Below are positions 58,146 through 64,000 of a stretch of 64,000 bases of DNA, piece by piece. Positions within the stretch are counted from its first letter, which is position 1; each line of letters begins with the position of its first letter. The position numbers were made by a program, and so were the translations under genes. A model generated the notes under the pieces. The model was not told where the DNA came from. It searched no databases and saw only the letters and a list, made by a program, of their open reading frames with translations. The stretch spans positions 233,100 through 297,099 of the forward strand of contig NZ_JACVWU010000009.1 of NCBI RefSeq assembly GCF_014596915.1, given 5' to 3'. The DNA is from Streptomyces sp. TRM68416 (lineage in GTDB: Bacteria; Actinomycetota; Actinomycetes; Streptomycetales; Streptomycetaceae).

Positions 58146-59690
58146 GTGCGCGCACAGGACCAGCGACGGGAGACTCCGGGCGGCATCCCCGACGGACTGC
58201 TGATCGGCATACTCGCCTTCCTCCTCGGCATGACCCTGCTGGTGTGGACGGCGACGGGCCTGGCCGGCCTGTTCGCGCACGGCGGCTGGCCGACCGGCGT
58301 CATCTTCACCCGCACCCCGCTGGCCATGCGTCACCTCTTCGGCGCCCCGCACGACCTCGCCGGCGCCTGGCCCGACACCCCCGAGGCCGAACTCTCGGGG
58401 TACGGCCTGTTCTGGGGCCTGTTCATCGGCCAGCTGATGGTGCTGATCGTGCTGGCCGTCTTCGTGATGGGAACGGTGGCGCGGTGGCGCGCGGTCAGGG
58501 CCAGGCAGCGTGCGGCACGCCAGGCGAAGCCGGCGCCGGAACCGACTTCCGGGCCGCCGATCTCGTACGAGCCGCAAGGCCCCTACGGAACACAGGACCC
58601 GTACGGGACACAGGGCCCGTATGGGACACAGCCCCCGCACGAGGTCCCCGCGCCGAGACCCCACCAGCCGCACCCGCCTGTCGCGGAGCCGGTCCAGGAA
58701 CCGCCCCTCGCGGCACCGCCCCCACCCCTCTTCGGCGGTGAGCGGACGGGGACGGGAACGAGCGGCTGGGAAAAGATCCTCGTAGCGCCGAGGGAATCCC
58801 GCCACCACACCGCCGCCCAGGCCGTACGGGACGCGGAGGGCGCCGCCCTCGTCATCACCTCCGACCCCACGCTCTGGCAGGAGACCAAGGACGCGCGAGC
58901 CAAGCTGGGCCCGGTCCACGTCTACGACCCCGCCCACCTCTGCGACACCCCGGCCCGTCTGCACTGGTCCCCCACCACGGGTTGCGAGGACAAGCAGACC
59001 GCGGCGACGCGGGCGGCCGCCCTGCTCGCCCCCGTCCGCCCCACCGCACGCCTCGACACGGCCATGGCCGACGTGGCCGAGACGCTGCTGCGGAGCGCCC
59101 TGCACGCCGCCGCCGTGGACGGCCGCACCATCCGCCACGTCCACCGCTGGTCCCAGGGCACCCAGATCCAGGACGCCGTCCGCATCCTGCGTACGAATCC
59201 CAAGGCGGCCCCCGGCGCCGCGGGCGAGCTCGAAGCTGCTCTCACCGCCCATCCCGAACGCCGGGACATGGCCCAGCAGTTGACGACCCGGGCCCTCGCC
59301 TCCCTGCTCATGGTGAACATCCGCGAGGCCTGCACTCCCAACCGAACAGATGCACTCGCCTTGGATTCCTTCGTCGACGAAGGGGGCACGCTTTATGTGG
59401 TAGGGGAATCCATCGAGGATCCGCGTACCAACCCCGGTGCGATGCCCCTGCTCACCGCCCTTGCCTCAAGCGTGGTCGAGCGCGGCCGGCGCATGGCCGA
59501 ACGGTCATCCTCCGGTCGCCTCGACCCACCACTCACCCTCGTCCTGGACGACGTCGCGGCGGTGGCTCCGCTTCCCCAGCTCCCGGAGCTGCTGGCCACC
59601 GGAGCGGACCGGGGTCTGCCCACCCTGGCCCTGCTCCGCTCCCGCGAACAGGCCCGCACCCGCTGGCCGAACGCCGAACTACCGGTGTGA
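58146..59690 (+). CDS. cmdA: CmdA-like VirD4/TraG-related protein with lost Walker A
   Basis: A 514-residue protein: two TMs (about 20-45 and 88-112), a Pro/Tyr/Gly-rich linker (repeats of GPYGTQ-type, about 140-200) and a cytoplasmic domain that follows the VirD4/TraG plan (VITSDPTLWQETKDARAKLG, ALDSFVDEGGTLYVVGES, LTLVLDDVAAVAPLPQLPEL, GLPTLALLRSREQARTRW). Where Walker A (GxxGxGKT) should be, the sequence reads VAPRESRHHTA, so ATP binding is probably lost; the Walker B-like LVLDDV remains. GTG 58146 follows GAGGGAG. Last gene of the cluster; synteny SCO4126. Confidence 0.78.
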   Translation: MRAQDQRRETPGGIPDGLLIGILAFLLGMTLLVWTATGLAGLFAHGGWPTGVIFTRTPLAMRHLFGAPHDLAGAWPDTPEAELSGYGLFWGLFIGQLMVLIVLAVFVMGTVARWRAVRARQRAARQAKPAPEPTSGPPISYEPQGPYGTQDPYGTQGPYGTQPPHEVPAPRPHQPHPPVAEPVQEPPLAAPPPPLFGGERTGTGTSGWEKILVAPRESRHHTAAQAVRDAEGAALVITSDPTLWQETKDARAKLGPVHVYDPAHLCDTPARLHWSPTTGCEDKQTAATRAAALLAPVRPTARLDTAMADVAETLLRSALHAAAVDGRTIRHVHRWSQGTQIQDAVRILRTNPKAAPGAAGELEAALTAHPERRDMAQQLTTRALASLLMVNIREACTPNRTDALALDSFVDEGGTLYVVGESIEDPRTNPGAMPLLTALASSVVERGRRMAERSSSGRLDPPLTLVLDDVAAVAPLPQLPELLATGADRGLPTLALLRSREQARTRWPNAELPV

Positions 59691-59723
59691 CCGGGACCGT
59701 TCACACACGAACGCCCGTCGCGC

Positions 59724-60269
59724 TCAAGGCCCTTCGAGCACGAACTCCAGCTCCGACTCCCCCGGAACCCCCGGCATCGGCACGACGACCCCTGTGGGCA
59801 CGAACCCCACCCGGCGGTAGAAGCGCTGCGCCCGCCCGTTGTCCTCGTGCACGATCAGCCGCGCCCGCTCGGCGCCGTGCGCCCACGCCCACTCCAGAGC
59901 GGCGTCGAACAGCACCTCGGTGAGCCCGCTCCCCCGCTCCTCGGGCCGTACGAACACCCCGACGAGATGCCCCTGCTTCCGCTCCACCGGAAACCCGGCC
60001 CAGTCCGTCGTACCGGGCTCCTCCAGCAGCACGGTCACGGTCCCGACCCACCGCCCGTCCGGCGCCTGCGCGACGACCGTCTGCAACCCGTCGGCCCCCT
60101 CGGCCCCACGGGCCGTCCGCTCCTGCCAGAAGGAGTCCGGCCGCCCCACGGCCTCCTCGTACGTCTCCAAAAACGCCAGCGGCGCCACCGGGTCCTGAAG
60201 CGCCGCAAGCCGCAACTCCTTCACCGCAGCCCACTCGTCGGCACGCACGGACCGGATCACATAGCTCAT
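59724..60269 (-). CDS. GNAT-family N-acetyltransferase
   Basis: A 181-residue acetyltransferase with the acetyl-CoA motif GVFVRPEERGSGLTEVLFDA and the C-terminal IVHEDNGRAQRFYRRVGF. These fit a generic GNAT enzyme acting on an amine; the substrate is unknown. I use ATG 60269 (MSYVIRSVRADEW); an ATG three codons upstream is possible. It is divergent from the ABC operon and convergent with cmdA. Confidence 0.88.
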   Translation of the reverse strand: MSYVIRSVRADEWAAVKELRLAALQDPVAPLAFLETYEEAVGRPDSFWQERTARGAEGADGLQTVVAQAPDGRWVGTVTVLLEEPGTTDWAGFPVERKQGHLVGVFVRPEERGSGLTEVLFDAALEWAWAHGAERARLIVHEDNGRAQRFYRRVGFVPTGVVVPMPGVPGESELEFVLEGP

Positions 60270-60363
60270 GCCGGTCACAGTAGTACCGGGGTACTACCCC
60301 CCTCACCTCGAATACCGCCCCCGGTCCGACGCCCAGCGCCGCCGCGCCCAGCAGCATCGAAGC

Positions 60364-61284
60364 ATGATTACGGCCCACCACCTCACCAAGCGCTACGGCG
60401 ACCGGACAGCCGTCTCCGACCTGACCTTCACCGTCCGCCCCGGCGCGGTCACCGGCTTCCTCGGCCCCAACGGCGCCGGCAAGTCCACCACCATGCGGAT
60501 GCTGCTCGGCCTGGACACCCCGACGTCCGGCCACGCCACCATCGGCGACCGCGCCTACGCCGACCACCCCGCGCCCCTGCACGAGGTCGGCTCCCTCCTC
60601 GAGGCCCGCTCGATCCACCCGGGCCGCACGGCGTACCACCACCTGACCGCGCTCGCCCTCACCCACGGCATCCCCAGGTCCCGGGTCGAGCACGTCCTGG
60701 ACCTCACCGGTCTGACCGAGGTGGCCCACCGCCGGGTCAAGGGCTTCTCGCTGGGCATGGGCCAACGCCTGGGCATCGCAGCCGCGTTGCTGGGCGACCC
60801 GGCCACGGTCATCCTCGACGAGCCGGTCAACGGCCTCGACCCCGAGGGCGTCCTGTGGATCCGCAACCTCCTCAAGTCCCTTGCCGGCGAAGGCCGTACG
60901 GTCCTTGTCTCCTCGCACCTGATGAGCGAGATGGCCCTGACCGCCGACCACCTGATCATCATCGGCCGCGGCCGTCTCCTCGCCGACACGACCGTCGAGG
61001 ACTTCGTACGGCAGTCCGGCGCCCGCACGGTCAGGGTCGTCACCCCGGAGGCCGCCGCCCTCGTACGACTGCTCTCCGCACCCGGCGTCGAGATCACCAC
61101 CGACTCCCCCGGCACCCTGGACGTACGGGGCGCGGACGCCGAGCTCATCGGGCGCGCGGCTGCCGCCCACGGCATCCCCCTCTTCGAACTCACCCCGAGC
61201 ACCGCCTCCTTGGAGGAGGCGTTCATGGATATCACGCGCGACTCCGTCGAGTTCGCCGCGACCGTGGAAGGAGCAGCGGCATGA
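60364..61284 (+). CDS. ABC transporter ATPase
   Basis: A 306-residue ATPase: Walker A GPNGAGKST (34-42), signature SLGMGQRLGIAAALL, Walker B TVILDEPVNGLDP and H-loop LVSSHLMSEM. The signature has Leu-Gly-Met in place of the usual LSGGQ, typical of BcrA-like ATPases of ABC-2 exporters for peptide or lipid-II antibiotics. The C-terminal ~90 residues are an extra domain. The gene is co-transcribed with a permease and a two-component system, so the operon probably senses and exports an antimicrobial or lipid. Confidence 0.92.
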   Translation: MITAHHLTKRYGDRTAVSDLTFTVRPGAVTGFLGPNGAGKSTTMRMLLGLDTPTSGHATIGDRAYADHPAPLHEVGSLLEARSIHPGRTAYHHLTALALTHGIPRSRVEHVLDLTGLTEVAHRRVKGFSLGMGQRLGIAAALLGDPATVILDEPVNGLDPEGVLWIRNLLKSLAGEGRTVLVSSHLMSEMALTADHLIIIGRGRLLADTTVEDFVRQSGARTVRVVTPEAAALVRLLSAPGVEITTDSPGTLDVRGADAELIGRAAAAHGIPLFELTPSTASLEEAFMDITRDSVEFAATVEGAAA

Positions 61285-62057
61285 CCGCCACCGCCCTGGG
61301 CATCACTCCGGCCCGCGTCCTGCGCGCCGAATGGCACAAGCTGTGGACGGTCCGTTCCACCTGGATCAACCTCACCCTCGTCCCGGTCCTCACCATCGGC
61401 GTGGGCCTGGCCATCGGCGCCAGCTACGAGTCCGGCGGGGGCGACTCGGACGTGGACGTCGTCCTCCTCACCCTCCTCGGCATGCAGTTCACGACGATCA
61501 TCGTGGGCGTCGCCGGCATCCTGTCCACCGCGGGCGAGTACTCGACGGGCCTGATCCGCTCCACGCTGACGGCCGTACCGCGCCGCCTGCCGGTCCTGTG
61601 GTCCAAGGCCGCCGTGCTCGCCGCGGTCACCTTCACCCTCGTCCTGGCCACCAACTTCCTCACCTTCCTCCTCGCCCAGACCCTCCTCTCCGGCACGGAC
61701 CAGGAGGCCTCCCTCGGCGACCCGGGCGTCGTCCGCGCCCTCGTCGGCAACGCGGCCGGCCTCGCCCTCCTCGCCGTGACCGCCCTCGGCATCGGGTCCC
61801 TCATCCGCTCCGTCCCGGGCAGCATCGGCGTCCTCATCGGCGGCATCCTGATCCTCCCGGAGATCCTCCGGATGCTTCCCTACGACGTGATCGACGACGC
61901 CGTCCGCTACTTCCCCGCCAAGGCCCTCGACGCCCTCACCCACGCGGAACCGACCTCCGCCACGGCCTCGCCGGGCGCCGCCCTGCTCGCCCTCGCCCTC
62001 TGGGCGACGGCCACGCTCACGACGGCGGCACTCCTGCTGAGGCGACGGGACGTGTGA
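61281..62057 (+). CDS. ABC-2 type permease
   Basis: A 258-residue permease with six TMs (LVPVLTIGVGLAIGASY, FTTIIVGVAGILSTA and others). The cytoplasmic start VLRAEWHKLWTVRSTWINL and STAGEYSTGLIRSTLTAVPR are typical of BcrB/NosY-like subunits. ATG overlaps the ATPase stop, and the stop overlaps the kinase GTG. It is the membrane partner of the upstream ATPase. Confidence 0.9.
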   Translation: MTATALGITPARVLRAEWHKLWTVRSTWINLTLVPVLTIGVGLAIGASYESGGGDSDVDVVLLTLLGMQFTTIIVGVAGILSTAGEYSTGLIRSTLTAVPRRLPVLWSKAAVLAAVTFTLVLATNFLTFLLAQTLLSGTDQEASLGDPGVVRALVGNAAGLALLAVTALGIGSLIRSVPGSIGVLIGGILILPEILRMLPYDVIDDAVRYFPAKALDALTHAEPTSATASPGAALLALALWATATLTTAALLLRRRDV

Positions 62058-63319
62058 GCCTCCGGGACGTCACCATGAACACCATGGCGGAGAACCGAAC
62101 GGCCGAGCCCCTCACCCAGTACGTCCAACGGGCCATCACGCGGGTGCGCGCCTTCGACCGGCGCCGCCCGCTCCCGTGGGACCTGCTGGTCACCGGCTTC
62201 TACGTGACCGCGGCCCTCATCGACTTCACCAGCGGCGGCTGGAAGACCATCACCGAGAACGCCTCCCTGCCCGACTGGCTGATCCTCAGTCTGTCGCTCG
62301 GCTTCTCCGTACCGCTGCTGTGGCGCCGCACCCACCCGGTCGCCGTCCTCGCCGTCATGGTCCCGGTCGCGGTCGTCAACTCGGCGACCGGCGCCATGCT
62401 CCAGGCCTCGCTCATCCTCCTCGTGGCCCTGTTCAACGCGGCCCTGCGCGTCCCCATGCGCACCCTGCTGTGGCTCTACGGCATGGTCCTCGTGCCGTTC
62501 GTGGTGGCGGCGTTCCGCTACCCCGCCGAGCAGGGCCCCGAGCAGAACCTCGTACCGGCCGCGATGAGCCTCGCCCTCTCCGCGGTGATCGGCATCGCCG
62601 TCCGCACCCGCAAGGACTACCTGGACTCCCTCGTCGAACGCGCCCGCCAGCTGGAGGTGGAACGCGACCAGCAGGCCCGCCTCGCCACCGCGGCCGAACG
62701 CGCCCGTATCGCCCGCGAGATGCACGACATCATCGGACACAACCTCTCCGTCATCACCGGCCTCGCCGACGGCGGCCGCTACGCCGCCGCCAAGTCCCCC
62801 GAACGCGCCGCCCAGGCCCTCACCGCCATCGCCACCACCAGCCGCCAGGCCCTCACCGAACTACGCCGCCTCCTGGACGTCCTGAGCGAGGAGGAACCAA
62901 CGACGGAACCGGACCTCACTCCCCAGCCGGGCCTCACCGACCTGACCCGCCTGATCGAAGGCGTCCGCACAGCCGGCCTCCCCGTCCACACCACCATCAA
63001 GGGCACCCCCACCATCACCCCCGGCCGCCAGCTCACGATCTACCGAGTCATCCAGGAAGCCCTCACCAACACCCTCAAACACGGCGGCCCCAACGCCACT
63101 TCACACATAGAGATGTCCTACGACGAAGGCGGCGCCGTCACCGTGACGGTGACCGACACCGGCCGCGGCGGCGACCTCAACGGCACCGCGGGCCGCGGCC
63201 TGCCCGGAATGCGCGAGCGAACGGCCCTGTACGGCGGCACACTTGAGGCCGGCCCACGCCCAACCCCCGAACAGGGCTGGCGCGTCCACCTTCACCTACC
63301 GGAGGAACCCCCGCAGTGA
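62054..63319 (+). CDS. Sensor histidine kinase, NarL-type partner (HisKA_3)
   Basis: A 421-residue kinase with four to five TMs in the first 195 residues and no large extracellular domain, then HisKA_3 with the phospho-acceptor His in ARIAREMHDIIGHNLSVITG and an ATPase domain (RVIQEALTNTLKHGGP, DTGRGGDLNGTAGRGLPGMR). Small intramembrane-sensing kinases of this type commonly monitor their associated ABC transporter. GTG 62054 overlaps the permease stop; ATG 62075 is a second option. Confidence 0.9.
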   Translation: MSLRDVTMNTMAENRTAEPLTQYVQRAITRVRAFDRRRPLPWDLLVTGFYVTAALIDFTSGGWKTITENASLPDWLILSLSLGFSVPLLWRRTHPVAVLAVMVPVAVVNSATGAMLQASLILLVALFNAALRVPMRTLLWLYGMVLVPFVVAAFRYPAEQGPEQNLVPAAMSLALSAVIGIAVRTRKDYLDSLVERARQLEVERDQQARLATAAERARIAREMHDIIGHNLSVITGLADGGRYAAAKSPERAAQALTAIATTSRQALTELRRLLDVLSEEEPTTEPDLTPQPGLTDLTRLIEGVRTAGLPVHTTIKGTPTITPGRQLTIYRVIQEALTNTLKHGGPNATSHIEMSYDEGGAVTVTVTDTGRGGDLNGTAGRGLPGMRERTALYGGTLEAGPRPTPEQGWRVHLHLPEEPPQ

Positions 63320-63990
63320 CCACGGTCCTCATCGCCGACGACCAGCCCCTCCAGCGCTTCGGCTTCCGCATGCTGCTGGAGAGCCAGGACGACATGACGG
63401 TCCTGTCCGAGGCCGCGAACGGCAACGAGGCAGTCCGGCTGACCGCCCAACACCACCCCGACGTGGTCCTGATGGACGTACGCATGCCCGGCCTCGACGG
63501 CATCGAGGCCACCCGCCGCATCATCGCCACCGGCGCCCGCACCCGCGTCCTGATCCTCACGACCTTCGACCTCGACGAGTACGCCTACTCCGGCCTGCGC
63601 GCCGGCGCCTCCGGCTTCCTGGTCAAGGACGCCCAGCCGGAGGAGCTGCTGGCGGGCATCCGCGCGGTCGCGACGGGCGACGCGGTAGTGGCCCCCAGCC
63701 TCACCCGCCGTCTCCTCGACGCCTACGCCCACCACCTCCCGACCGGCGGGCCCACGGACGGAGCCCTCGAACCGGAGGACCCCCGCCTCGCCCCTCTCAC
63801 GGAACGCGAACGCGAGATCCTCACGGTCATCGGCATGGGCTGGACGAACACCGAGATCGCCGACCGCCTCCACCTGGCCGAGTCGACCGTGAAGACTCAC
63901 GTAGGCCGCGTACTCGCCAAGACGGGTTCACGGGACAGAATCCAAGCGGTGATCCTGGCGTACGACACGAAGCTGGTGAAGCCGTCCTGA
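63316..63990 (+). CDS. NarL/FixJ-type response regulator
   Basis: A 224-residue regulator: receiver with Asp8/Asp9 and phospho-acceptor Asp54 (VVLMDVRMPGLDG), conserved Lys in FLVKDAQPEE, and a LuxR-type helix-turn-helix (LTEREREILTVIGMGWTNTE, then IADRLHLAESTVKTH). The GTG overlaps the kinase stop by 4 nt. It likely activates the preceding ABC operon, including itself. The gene ends ten bases before the window edge. Confidence 0.93.
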   Translation: MTTVLIADDQPLQRFGFRMLLESQDDMTVLSEAANGNEAVRLTAQHHPDVVLMDVRMPGLDGIEATRRIIATGARTRVLILTTFDLDEYAYSGLRAGASGFLVKDAQPEELLAGIRAVATGDAVVAPSLTRRLLDAYAHHLPTGGPTDGALEPEDPRLAPLTEREREILTVIGMGWTNTEIADRLHLAESTVKTHVGRVLAKTGSRDRIQAVILAYDTKLVKPS

Positions 63991-64000
63991 AGTGCCCCGA

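Noticed and set aside
1..64000. CRISPR arrays, tRNA or rRNA genes, and complete insertion sequences
   Set aside because: Read by eye on both strands; no regularly spaced repeats, cloverleaf genes or transposase frames were found.

Overview
The window is chromosomal DNA from a high-GC actinomycete, almost certainly Streptomyces. The codons are GC-rich at third positions. GTG and TTG starts and 4-nt stop/start overlaps (ATGA, GTGA) are common. The gene order glnR, LacI regulator, HtrA-like protease, two-component pair, 5'-nucleotidase, mshD, ppk, CHAD, Nudix, pstSCAB, pit/PhoU-like, csoR and the six-gene cmd cluster matches what I recall of the S. coelicolor core chromosome (about SCO4126-SCO4167, read right to left). 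All product calls come from reading motifs and from memory of families; no database search was run.

Layout. 0-5.3 kb: sulfur-related genes (DsrE fragment; rhodanese plus DUF1416/SseC behind a Cys-containing leader peptide), a DUF2993 lipid-binding protein, a 104-bp tandem repeat, a membrane protein and a MoaD/ThiS-like protein. 5.3-11.9 kb: hydrolase, GlnR, LacI regulator, HtrA-like protease, a short basic ORF and an OmpR-type two-component system (CssRS-like). 11.9-19.4 kb: accessory-looking block with DUF7691, an overlapping DUF6247/ParE-like pair, DUF397 next to a truncated Scr1 regulator, a truncated Uma2 gene, and a five-gene operon of an ABC exporter with three exported proteins. 19.6-23.8 kb: second DUF2993 protein, secreted 5'-nucleotidase, mycothiol synthase. 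23.9-31.8 kb: two divergent ABC operons, one headed by an ECF sigma factor and zinc-finger anti-sigma-like protein, the other by a GntR/YtrA regulator preceded by a 21-bp-arm perfect inverted repeat. 32-42.2 kb: phosphate block (ppk, CHAD, Nudix, PHO box, pstSCAB, pit, PhoU-like). 42.3-47.9 kb: CsoR with its operator, lipoprotein, repeats, FAD oxidase, PAP2 phosphatase and a lytic transglycosylase/NlpC hydrolase. 48-52 kb: accessory-looking SdpI/SdpC-like pair, frameshifted DUF1330 gene, PIG-L deacetylase, SDR and TetR with repeated operator. 52.5-59.7 kb: cmd cluster, a chromosomal set of type IV secretion-like proteins. 59.7-64 kb: GNAT, then an ABC transporter co-transcribed with a NarL-type two-component system.

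How parts work together. The phosphate genes form one functional block: PstSCAB for high-affinity uptake, Pit plus a PhoU-like partner for low-affinity uptake, Ppk and the CHAD protein for polyphosphate, and a secreted nucleotidase that releases phosphate. Several units show the regulator-plus-ABC-transporter arrangement typical of envelope-stress or antibiotic response. The best candidates for undescribed biology are the exporter operon at 14.3-19.3 kb, the SdpC/SdpI-like pair at 48-49 kb, the repeat element inserted in frame in an ABC ATPase at 29 kb, and the VirD4-like protein of the cmd cluster that has lost its Walker A motif.
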